Shown: positions 1-5,193 of the stretch, one piece after another | How positions within the stretch are numbered: position 1 is the stretch's first letter | Layout: each line of letters starts with the position of its first letter | Assembly (NCBI GenBank): GCA_937995505.1 | Contig: CALKJV010000070.1 | Span: forward strand, 1-6,059 | Reading direction: 5' to 3' | Length of the DNA: 6,059 nucleotides | Source: an uncultured Bacteroidia bacterium | Lineage (GTDB): Bacteria; Bacteroidota; Bacteroidia; SpSt-205 | The notes under the pieces: model-generated | Told to the model about the DNA's origin: nothing | The model's input: only the letters and a program-made list of their open reading frames with translations | Database searches by the model: none | Position numbers and translations under genes: made by a program

Positions 1-1
1 C

Positions 2-1186
2 CGGCTTCCAGGATACGGGGCTCTATACTGGGGGCTTCTGCAAGTGGGATTCTCTTGCAAAGCAAGCCTATGGGGTCTTTTTATCCTGAGCTTAGGCCTT
101 TGGGTAGCAGCGGTCGGCAGTTGGCTCCATGAGCTTGAGCAGCAGGGAATAGCCCCTAAATGGTTAGGGATAGGGGCAGCTCTACTGGCTTTCTCGCCCT
201 TCTCGTACTATACTCGGGTGCTTATCCCCGAGATACTGGCGGCGGCGGTAGGGCTTTTGGGGCTCTATGCGCTGATAAAGGAGCGCTACTTTCTCTCTGG
301 AGTAGCTCTGACATGGGCATTTTTCCTGCGGCCTGTACTGGGCATATGGTTACCCGCCGCAGGGGTATTTCTTCTCCTCCGCAAGGCAAAACCTTCCGCC
401 TTACTTCTTTTCTGTCTCCCCTTCGCCCTAGCAGAAGGAAGCTGGACCTTCCGAAACTGGCGGGTTTATGGAGATTTTCGTCCCTTAGCTGGGACAGCCT
501 ACCTTTTAGACCCAGGCATGTACCACGACATCACGTATGACGCTTACCGACTCCTGACAGTGCTCGGCAGGAACACAAACTTATCTTGGAACGACCCCCA
601 GCATCCCTACGGCCTCCTTTTATGCACGGGAGATACCTTACAGCCTCTGGCGGTGTGGCAGCGGGCGTTTGCGCCCTTGGCAGGCTGTGCAAGCTGCCCC
701 CCTGAAACCCTTTTTGCCATCGGTGCAGACCTATGCAGGCTACTGACATCACCTACCTATACTATCGGACGGAAGGATTTTCGTGGGCCTGCACCGACTC
801 CAGCTGACTGTGCCCTGGAGGTAGAGCTCAGTCAAAGGCTGCATCACTGCACCGAAGCTGCTCGTATGCATTTGGGGGCGCTGCGCCCTTTTCTCGCCTT
901 AGGGTATCGGCTGTGGGACATGCGATGGGTTCCAGCGGCCGGTCGTCCCACTAGCCTGCCGAGAAAAGGCTACTTTCTTCTCTTCTACCTCCTTTTGTGG
1001 GGCTTAGCGCTACTGAGCTTATACCGCTTTTGGCAGAGTAAGGGAGAAGTTCGGCTAGCTATTGCTTTCGGCTGGCTTCCGATAGTTGCTTACTTGGCTC
1101 TGGGCGTGGTAGAGCGGCGGTACTTAGACCTACAACTTCCATTTCTCTTTCTAGCGGTGGGGCTCTCACAAGCCCAGGGGCGGTGA
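2..1186 (+). CDS. GT-C family membrane glycosyltransferase (PMT/ArnT-like), 5'-truncated by window edge
   Basis: The frame is open from the first bases of the window, so the true start lies upstream; the GTG at 44 is only an internal Val codon. About 394 residues are visible. The first ones read RLPGY, matching the R-x-PGY motif that follows the first periplasmic loop of GT-C (GT39/PMT_2-like) enzymes, which transfer sugars from polyprenyl-phosphate donors at the membrane. Further family-like marks are the RVLIPE segment (R72, E77), an RPVLG turn near 110, an RNWRVYGDF segment near 151 that resembles the conserved RN..G.F of the family, and a late ERRY (about 371-374) before the last helix. 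Several hydrophobic helices (about 22-42, 55-65, 73-90, 100-126) are followed by a long hydrophilic region (about 165-290) with six Cys, then helices near 325-340 and 350-388. The catalytic acidic residues of the first loop would lie outside the window, so substrate cannot be judged. The TGA stop lies in tRNA-Arg on the opposite strand. Confidence 0.8.
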   Translation, partial: RLPGYGALYWGLLQVGFSCKASLWGLFILSLGLWVAAVGSWLHELEQQGIAPKWLGIGAALLAFSPFSYYTRVLIPEILAAAVGLLGLYALIKERYFLSGVALTWAFFLRPVLGIWLPAAGVFLLLRKAKPSALLLFCLPFALAEGSWTFRNWRVYGDFRPLAGTAYLLDPGMYHDITYDAYRLLTVLGRNTNLSWNDPQHPYGLLLCTGDTLQPLAVWQRAFAPLAGCASCPPETLFAIGADLCRLLTSPTYTIGRKDFRGPAPTPADCALEVELSQRLHHCTEAARMHLGALRPFLALGYRLWDMRWVPAAGRPTSLPRKGYFLLFYLLLWGLALLSLYRFWQSKGEVRLAIAFGWLPIVAYLALGVVERRYLDLQLPFLFLAVGLSQAQGR

Positions 1187-1257
1187 CCCCGGCAGGACTC
1201 GAACCTGCAACCGCGGGATTAGAAATCCCGTGCTCTATCCGGTTGAGCTACGGGGCC
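1184..1257 (-). tRNA. tRNA-Arg (anticodon TCT)
   Basis: The minus strand folds into a complete cloverleaf of 74 nt. The acceptor pairs GGCCCCG with CGGGGTC (one G-U pair) and the discriminator is A. The anticodon stem CGGGA/TCCCG encloses TTTCTAA, giving anticodon TCT, which reads AGA and AGG. The T arm carries TTCGAGT. The 3' CCA is not encoded (the next bases are CCG). It is the last of three tRNAs on this strand, 22 nt after tRNA-Pro. Its discriminator end coincides with the stop codon of the plus-strand glycosyltransferase gene. Confidence 0.97.
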
Positions 1258-1279
1258 GTACAGAGCCCTGCGCAAGGCC

Positions 1280-1356
1280 TGGTCGAGGTGAGCGGATTTG
1301 AACCGCTGACCCCCTGCTCCCAAAGCAGGTGCGCTACCGGGCTGCGCTACACCTCG
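1280..1356 (-). tRNA. tRNA-Pro (anticodon TGG)
   Basis: The cloverleaf has acceptor CGAGGTG/CACCTCG, a perfect D stem GCGC/GCGC, anticodon stem CCTGC/GCAGG around TTTGGGA (anticodon TGG), and T stem AGCGG/CCGCT. The discriminator A is followed directly by CCA (1280-1282), so the mature 3' end is encoded, unlike in the other four tRNAs here. Only 3 nt separate it from tRNA-Ser upstream, which points to one processed transcript. Confidence 0.97.
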
Positions 1357-1359
1357 CCG

Positions 1360-1450
1360 CGGTGAGGGCGGGATTCGAACCCGCGGTACGGGCTTTCACC
1401 CGTACAACAGTTTAGCAAACTGTCCCCTTCGGCCACTCGGGCACCTCACC
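1360..1450 (-). tRNA. tRNA-Ser (anticodon GCT)
   Basis: This is a class II tRNA of 91 nt. The acceptor pairs GGTGAGG with CCTCACC and the discriminator is G, as expected for serine. The anticodon stem ACAGT/ACTGT encloses TTGCTAA (anticodon GCT, reading AGC/AGU). The long variable arm has a 7-bp stem GTACGGG/CCCGTAC. The T arm is GCGGG/CCCGC with TTCGAAT. CCA is not encoded. It is the promoter-proximal gene of the Ser-Pro-Arg cluster. Confidence 0.97.
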
Positions 1451-1457
1451 AGCGCTG

Positions 1458-1486
1458 CAAATATACACTGAAACTACCAAACACAA
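1458..1486 (-). promoter_or_regulatory. Bacteroidota-type promoter of the tRNA Ser-Pro-Arg cluster
   Basis: Read on the minus strand, TATATTTG (1465 down to 1458) is an exact match to the Bacteroidota -7 consensus TAnnTTTG. A TTG at 1486-1484 lies 18 nt upstream and fits the -33 element. The box ends 7 nt before the first base of tRNA-Ser, a normal distance for a tRNA start. The same TTG-N18-TAnnTTTG geometry recurs before tRNA-Tyr. Confidence 0.75.
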
Positions 1487-1511
1487 CCCCTTCCCCTACG
1501 CTACTCAGAAA

Positions 1512-1545
1512 TTTGCATTTGTGCAGAGAAAAAATCTTACCTTTG
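1512..1545 (+). promoter_or_regulatory. Promoter of the secreted-protein gene, abutting its start codon
   Basis: TACCTTTG at 1538-1545 matches TAnnTTTG exactly. Two TTTG copies upstream (1512-1515 and 1518-1521) are candidate -33 elements, at spacings of 22 and 16 nt, both off the 18 nt seen at the tRNA promoters. The box ends only 3 nt before the ATG at 1549, so transcription should begin at or within a few bases of the start codon. It is divergent from the tRNA-Ser promoter. Confidence 0.6.
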
Positions 1546-1548
1546 TGT

Positions 1549-3075
1549 ATGCGCTTCGTAGCCTACCTCAGCAGCGCCCTCCTATGGGGGCAGACCCTGT
1601 ATTTGGACGAGAACTTCAACAGCGGCGCAGCGCCCAGCGGATGGACGCTCAATAGCAACGACCAAGGGGGCGCCACACCTCCCTACAACCGCTGGGTCGT
1701 AGATGCGCCCTATACGGCTAATCATACCCAGACCTCTGCAAATCCCGCTTTTTGTCAACTTAATAACTCTCTGCTCTGTCAATCTGTGTCGGGCCCAGCT
1801 ACTCCTGCTCAGCCCACAGGCATCACCGGGGCCTCTCAATCGCACTTTATGTACATTTCGTTCGACCCTACCTGGGGAACGCCTACACCCGTTTGCTCTC
1901 CTGCCCTAACGACACCCCTTTTGTATATTTCACCCACTAACTCATTTCCATGCTACCCGCCGCAGAGCAGCTTTGCGAAAACTGGCCCCATCTCTATCCC
2001 AGCCGGTACGCAGCCTATCAAATTAAGCTTTTTCTGGCTGTGCCAGGGCGGCCCAAGTGCTTATGGAGAGGTGTATTACAGCACCAATAATGGAAGTACC
2101 TGGACGCAGCTTACCTCCCGAAATGGTAATACCCAACTTAACAACCGATCCAATTGGTACGCAGACACCATCACCTTACCTATCAGCCGCCCAGCAACGG
2201 TGCTTATTGGCTTTCGTTTTGTGAACAATTCCGATCCTAGTGCGACAGGCAGTGAGCCTCCCTTTGGCGTAGATGAGGTACGAGTGTGGGAGTCGGGTAC
2301 GGGCAGCCCACCGATCACTATGACCCCACCTGTCTCTACAGTGTGTGCAGGTAGTGGGCTCAATGTCTCTTTCTCTACCTCGGGCACTTTTGACCCCACC
2401 AATACCTTTTCTGTGCAGCTGTCGGATATTACAGGCTCCTTTGCCAGCCCCACCGTTATCGGCAGCGGCACGAGCAGCCCTATCGCCTGCCTAATCCCAG
2501 GTACTCTGCCCAGTGGTACCTATCGCATCCGCGTCGCAAGCAGTAACCCTCCCAGCACAAGCAGCGACGAACCGATCACGGTGATTGGGTTATCGGGGCT
2601 TACCTGCAGCGCCTCTCCCAATCCAGCCACACCCGGATCCGTGGTCACTTTTACGATTGGGGGTACGGGGCTACCGAGTGGGCCTTTTAGTATCACTTGG
2701 AATCCCGATGACGGCTCAGGCACTCAAACCGCTTCTGCGGCGTCTCTGCCCACTACGCTCACGCATACCTACGCCAATCAAGGGGGCTATGCGGTGAGCT
2801 TTCGGGTTACGCATACGGCTTCAGGATGCTTCAATGACTGTAGCGTGCCCCTTACTATCAGCCCAACCCAAAGCTTGCCTAAGGTAACTTACGCCGAGGG
2901 GAGCTTGTATGTTCATGGGATGCGTGGGGCTTGGGTGGAGTTATATGATAGCCAAGGGCGCTGCTTATATCAGGGTTCGGGAAGTGCCCCTATCCCTGTG
3001 CCCAGCCAGAGTGTGTATCTGCTGCGTATAGTTACGGCGGAGGGGAGCCAAGTGGTGCGCGGGATGACGCCGTAG
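1549..3075 (+). CDS. Secreted modular protein with jelly-roll-like, Ig-like and PKD-like domains and a T9SS-type C-terminal domain
   Basis: A 508-residue exported protein. I chose ATG 1549 over the upstream in-frame TTG at 1513 because it gives a compact signal peptide (MRFVAYLSSALLWG, then QTLYL) and because the promoter box lies between the two. After the signal peptide comes a beta-rich domain (about 16-245) with an ENFNSG...PSGW opening, a STNNGSTWTQL strand and a closing GVDEVRVWE. This pattern resembles MAM/choice-of-anchor-J jelly-roll domains. Residues about 255-345 form an Ig-like repeat typical of Bacteroidetes surface proteins (VCAGSGLNVSFSTSG, VQLSDITGSF, PSGTYRIRVASSNP). Residues about 350-437 look PKD-like. 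The last ~65 residues, with ELYDSQGRCLY and YLLRIVTAEGSQVVRG, resemble a type A T9SS sorting domain, suggesting outer-membrane passage and surface anchoring or release. No catalytic motif is visible; a binding or adhesive role is inference. No terminator hairpin is seen before the tRNA-Tyr promoter. Confidence 0.85.
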   Translation: MRFVAYLSSALLWGQTLYLDENFNSGAAPSGWTLNSNDQGGATPPYNRWVVDAPYTANHTQTSANPAFCQLNNSLLCQSVSGPATPAQPTGITGASQSHFMYISFDPTWGTPTPVCSPALTTPLLYISPTNSFPCYPPQSSFAKTGPISIPAGTQPIKLSFFWLCQGGPSAYGEVYYSTNNGSTWTQLTSRNGNTQLNNRSNWYADTITLPISRPATVLIGFRFVNNSDPSATGSEPPFGVDEVRVWESGTGSPPITMTPPVSTVCAGSGLNVSFSTSGTFDPTNTFSVQLSDITGSFASPTVIGSGTSSPIACLIPGTLPSGTYRIRVASSNPPSTSSDEPITVIGLSGLTCSASPNPATPGSVVTFTIGGTGLPSGPFSITWNPDDGSGTQTASAASLPTTLTHTYANQGGYAVSFRVTHTASGCFNDCSVPLTISPTQSLPKVTYAEGSLYVHGMRGAWVELYDSQGRCLYQGSGSAPIPVPSQSVYLLRIVTAEGSQVVRGMTP

Positions 3076-3081
3076 GCCTTC

Positions 3082-3110
3082 TTGCAAAAGCCACTTTTTG
3101 CGTACCTTTG
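3082..3110 (+). promoter_or_regulatory. Bacteroidota-type promoter of the tRNA Tyr-Gly unit
   Basis: TTG at 3082-3084, an 18-nt spacer and TACCTTTG at 3103-3110 match the -33/-7 pattern of this phylum, with the same spacing as the tRNA-Ser promoter. The box ends 10 nt before tRNA-Tyr. The -33 element begins only 6 nt after the stop codon of the preceding gene. Confidence 0.8.
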
Positions 3111-3120
3111 CGGCAGCGAC

Positions 3121-3202
3121 GGGGAGTTGCCGGAGCGGTCAATCGGGCCTGACTGTAAATCAGGTGGCACTGCCTTCGGAGGTTCGAATCCTCCACTCCC
3201 CA
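3121..3202 (+). tRNA. tRNA-Tyr (anticodon GTA)
   Basis: A class II tRNA of 82 nt. The acceptor pairs GGGGAGT with ACTCCCC and the discriminator is A. The anticodon stem CCTGA/TCAGG encloses CTGTAAA (anticodon GTA). A short variable arm follows, then T stem GGAGG/CCTCC with TTCGAAT. CCA is not encoded (the next bases are CCG). It is separated from tRNA-Gly by 6 nt. Confidence 0.97.
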
Positions 3203-3208
3203 CCGCCT

Positions 3209-3281
3209 GCGGGAGTAGCTCAGCCGGTAGAGCATCAGCCTTCCAAGCTGAGGGCCGCGGGTTCGAATCCCGTCTCCCGCT
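3209..3281 (+). tRNA. tRNA-Gly (anticodon TCC)
   Basis: A 73-nt cloverleaf. The acceptor pairs GCGGGAG with CTCCCGC and the discriminator is T, which is common for glycine tRNAs. The anticodon stem TCAGC/GCTGA encloses CTTCCAA (anticodon TCC, reading GGA/GGG). The T arm carries TTCGAAT. CCA is not encoded. It is cotranscribed with tRNA-Tyr; the next gene is convergent. Confidence 0.97.
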
Positions 3282-3301
3282 CAAAAGCTTCTCTCAGTAC
3301 A

Positions 3302-3319
3302 AGCCCAGCAAGTTGGGCT
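3302..3319 (+). terminator. Candidate hairpin terminator after tRNA-Gly
   Basis: AGCCCA (3302-3307) and TGGGCT (3314-3319) form a perfect 6-bp stem with a 6-nt loop, 20 nt past tRNA-Gly. The following bases (CTCTCTTTC from 3329) are only mildly T-rich and not adjacent to the stem, so intrinsic termination is uncertain. Its place between convergent units is the main argument. Confidence 0.3.
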
Positions 3320-3342
3320 ACTATCGGCTCTCTTTCACTGGG

Positions 3343-4104
3343 TTAGCTATCCACACGAGGATAGCTGTGTGATAGCGCCGCTGCCGTGACTAGCGCAAAA
3401 TCATATCGCAAAGGATCGCCTGGGGAAAGTCGCCGGAAGGTTTCGGTCAGCTGGAGTGTGACCTTCCAGGAAGGCGACTGCTGGGAGCAGAGCTGATGTC
3501 GTCGTGCCCAATGCAGGACATGAGTATCTACAGGCAGATACAAAGCTGCGGGCGAAAAACCCTCCCACGGTCCCGGATCTATGCAGTCGCGACGCACCAT
3601 CCAACGCAGCCAGAGCTGTACTCGTTTAGAGGCGCTGCCCCGGGGGATGTATCCGATATGGCGCGCCAGGTGAGGGGCTTGCGAGAGGATAGCTTCTTGA
3701 AAGGCAACGATGGCGCCCATCCAGTCTCGGCGCCTGCGCCAGAAAAAGCCAGCTAAGTTGCCCTCACGGCGATAGATCAGCCGTAGGGCTTCCCAGAGCG
3801 CAGCCATATCCGCAGGGCTCCAAGTACGATGCGACCAGCCCACCCTCAAAGGACTCCCTGCCCGAAGCGCTTCTACGGGTGAGGGGGAGAGGCAGGATAG
3901 AAGCTCGCTGGCCTTGCGTATAGCTACGCAGCGGCGCCCCCACGCGAAAAGGGCTGCCCATAACCCCGCCAGCTCTTGATCTTCTGGGCGAGTGTAGGCC
4001 CACACAAGCGAGACAGGGTCATACGCCCGATACTCTGCCCGATGATAGGCCAGGTATAGCGCCTCCAAAGAAGTTTTCAGCTCGTAAAGCGAGCGGCAAC
4101 CCAC
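3343..4104 (-). CDS. DUF2400 / TIGR02757 family protein, possible HhH-GPD-like DNA glycosylase fold
   Basis: A 253-residue soluble protein recognised from the DUF2400/TIGR02757 pattern: LALYLAYHR-like N-terminus with YDPVSLVWAY (about 28-37), a central helical part with ALFAWGRR (51-58) and EALRLIYRREGNLAGFF, then the block GSASKRVQLWLRWMVRRDCID (about 156-176), LPVDTHV (190-196), and near the C-terminus GDPLRYDFAL (229-238). The family has no assigned function that I know. The K160...VDTH (D193) arrangement recalls the catalytic Lys and Asp of HhH-GPD DNA glycosylases; this is inference. The start used is GTG, 28 nt inside the end of the upstream gene, giving the N-terminal length usual for the family. 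A TTG at 4066-4068 just past that gene's stop is the alternative, but would remove the LYELK helix start. The overlap implies cotranscription and probably coupled translation with the upstream unknown gene. Confidence 0.85.
   Translation of the reverse strand: MGCRSLYELKTSLEALYLAYHRAEYRAYDPVSLVWAYTRPEDQELAGLWAALFAWGRRCVAIRKASELLSCLSPSPVEALRAGSPLRVGWSHRTWSPADMAALWEALRLIYRREGNLAGFFWRRRRDWMGAIVAFQEAILSQAPHLARHIGYIPRGSASKRVQLWLRWMVRRDCIDPGPWEGFSPAALYLPVDTHVLHWARRHQLCSQQSPSWKVTLQLTETFRRLSPGDPLRYDFALVTAAALSHSYPRVDS
3345..3366. terminator. Inverted repeat at the convergent gene ends, possible bidirectional terminator
   Basis: AGCTATCC (3345-3352) and GGATAGCT (3359-3366) form a perfect 8-bp stem with a 6-nt loop. 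It covers the last codons and part of the stop codon of the minus-strand DUF2400 gene. No T-run follows on either strand, so a terminator role is only suggested by position; coding constraint or chance could explain it. Confidence 0.3.
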
Positions 4105-5153
4105 TTCTCAAATTCACTAAACACCTCGGGGTCGGTAGAAGCAGATTTCCAGCTCTGCAAGGCGGTACGGGCTTCATTGAGCGAGGTCAGGCTGTTGAGC
4201 CGTTCTATGGCTTGCCGAAACGCTAGCGGATCCCCTTCAAATATCCGCTGGATAAACACAAACTGCTTGTGAATCGGTATGCTCTCAATATCAAAGCGTT
4301 GAAGGGCTTCTACCCGCCGGGGCTGAGGTTGGAAGCGCTCGGAGATGAGCTTTCGGGGCTCGTAATCAATAGCCGATAGGAGAGGATTGCGAGCTTTCTC
4401 ACCTTCACTGGCCCCGCCCACTCCCGGCGAAGTGCCAAAGAGGTTTTGGAGCAGAGAGTCGTCCGAAGACGACTCTTCTGAGAGAACCGAGCCAATCAAA
4501 TCCTCAGCGCTCTCGGCGAGTTGCTTCCAGTGGGCTTGAATCTGGTCCCATTTTTTCTGAGCAAGCGCTTCTAAGAGGCGGCGCTGATAGGCTTCGGTTT
4601 CTTCTTGGGTTTCCTCCTGGTAGACCTCAAGGATGCGGTCAAACTTCTCCTCCCATAAGCTACGATCTATAGTGGCGAGATGATGCCGCTGGGCGAAAGA
4701 CAGGAGCGCCGCTGCCGTAAAATCAAAGTAATGCACATATCGGCTATAAAAGTGAAATTCTGCAAGGGTCAGCGTCGGCTGCTGCCCGAAGTAAAATTGT
4801 GCCAAAGCCGCTTTGGGCTGGAGGAGGAAGTGAAGCGAGTGATATAGGGAATTGAAGAGCATGGGAGCTAGCTGCACATGGGGAATAGCAAGCCTTTCGT
4901 GGGCCTGGTCTAAGAAATCGCCCAGCTGAGTGAGGAGCCGCCCATCCCGCCAGTCCCACCAGCCGCTCTCTTGCATAAACTGTAGTAGCCGAGTATCTAC
5001 CTGAAAGAGCAAAAGCTGGATAACCTGCTCGGAAGGAAAATTTTCCCGAAGGGTTCCTAAGGACCAGCTTGCCGACACTTTTCCGGTAAGCCAAGTGCGT
5101 TGCAGCTCGCGGGCGTAGGCTTCTAAGACTTCTCGAGAGGGCGAAGGTAGCAT
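4077..5153 (-). CDS. Conserved-looking hypothetical protein, mostly helical, with a distinct C-terminal module
   Basis: No known function is recognised. The protein has 358 residues from ATG 5153. The frame is open further upstream (to a possible start at 5261), but that extension crosses the promoter box at 5163-5170 and the divergent gene, so I reject it. No signal peptide or membrane helix is seen. Residues 1-210 are predicted helical and rich in aromatic residues (SGWWDWRDG, EFHFYSRYVHYFDF), with an acidic, Glu/Gln-rich helix at 177-215. An acidic Ser/Gly-rich linker follows (about 221-255: EESSSDD, PGVGGASEGE). The last ~75 residues (IPIHKQFVFIQRIFEGDPLAF, NSLTSLNEARTALQSW, ending WVAARF) resemble a short module I recall at the C-terminus of many uncharacterised Bacteroidetes proteins, with the pattern I-hydrophobic-KF.FI..LF.G....F...I..LN...S..EA...L. 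The stop lies inside the downstream DUF2400 gene. Confidence 0.75.
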   Translation of the reverse strand: MLPSPSREVLEAYARELQRTWLTGKVSASWSLGTLRENFPSEQVIQLLLFQVDTRLLQFMQESGWWDWRDGRLLTQLGDFLDQAHERLAIPHVQLAPMLFNSLYHSLHFLLQPKAALAQFYFGQQPTLTLAEFHFYSRYVHYFDFTAAALLSFAQRHHLATIDRSLWEEKFDRILEVYQEETQEETEAYQRRLLEALAQKKWDQIQAHWKQLAESAEDLIGSVLSEESSSDDSLLQNLFGTSPGVGGASEGEKARNPLLSAIDYEPRKLISERFQPQPRRVEALQRFDIESIPIHKQFVFIQRIFEGDPLAFRQAIERLNSLTSLNEARTALQSWKSASTDPEVFSEFEKWVAARFTS

Positions 5154-5162
5154 AGTAGGCTT

Positions 5163-5170
5163 CAAATATA
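5163..5170 (-). promoter_or_regulatory. -7 promoter box of the hypothetical-protein/DUF2400 unit
   Basis: On the minus strand TATATTTG (5170 down to 5163) is an exact TAnnTTTG match and identical to the tRNA-Ser box. It ends 9 nt before ATG 5153, so the leader should be only a few bases long. No TTG is found at the expected -33 distance. The box supports choosing ATG 5153 over any upstream start. Confidence 0.55.
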
Positions 5171-5182
5171 CAACTTCCTGCG

Positions 5183-5190
5183 TATACTTG
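5183..5190 (+). promoter_or_regulatory. Weak -7 promoter box of the outer-membrane barrel gene
   Basis: TATACTTG differs from TAnnTTTG at one position. It ends 3 nt before GTG 5194, the same spacing as at the secreted-protein gene. No -33 TTG is seen at 18 nt. Its distance of 12 nt from the opposing -7 box means both polymerases would occupy overlapping DNA, so the two divergent genes should compete or be co-controlled. Confidence 0.4.
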
Positions 5191-5193
5191 GGG

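Larger units (their letters stand above)
1451..1548. other. Divergent intergenic control region between tRNA-Ser and the secreted-protein gene
   Basis: This 98-nt stretch holds the two opposing promoters described separately: the tRNA box at its left end and the coding-gene box at its right end, with AC-rich DNA between (about 1466-1500). No operator palindrome, riboswitch-like structure or further gene is visible. Confidence 0.6.

Noticed and set aside
1183..1365. Plus-strand reading frame of 60 codons beginning MTPAGLEPATAGLEI
   Set aside because: It is the antisense of tRNA-Arg and tRNA-Pro. Translations of this kind are well-known false proteins arising from tRNA genes.
1513..1548. TTG at 1513 as start of the secreted protein
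   Set aside because: It would add 12 residues containing the promoter box and two Cys in front of a complete signal peptide that begins at ATG 1549.
2076..2471. Minus-strand frame of 131 codons
   Set aside because: It lies wholly antisense to the secreted-protein gene, whose domain patterns are clear, and has no recognisable domain or promoter box.
2970..3284. Minus-strand frames over 2970-3284 and 3032-3235 (for example with SGRRDSNPRPSAWKADALP)
   Set aside because: They are antisense to the two tRNAs and to the end of the secreted-protein gene; again spurious tRNA translations.
3282..3342. A decayed tRNA-Thr after tRNA-Gly, as expected from the tuf operon order
   Set aside because: No T-arm (TTCRA) or anticodon stem can be found in this stretch; only a short hairpin is visible.
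3082..3372. Plus-strand frames over 3082-3372 and 3098-3346 (for example with VAQPVEHQPSK)
   Set aside because: They read through the tRNA-Tyr and tRNA-Gly genes; the peptides are typical spurious tRNA translations.
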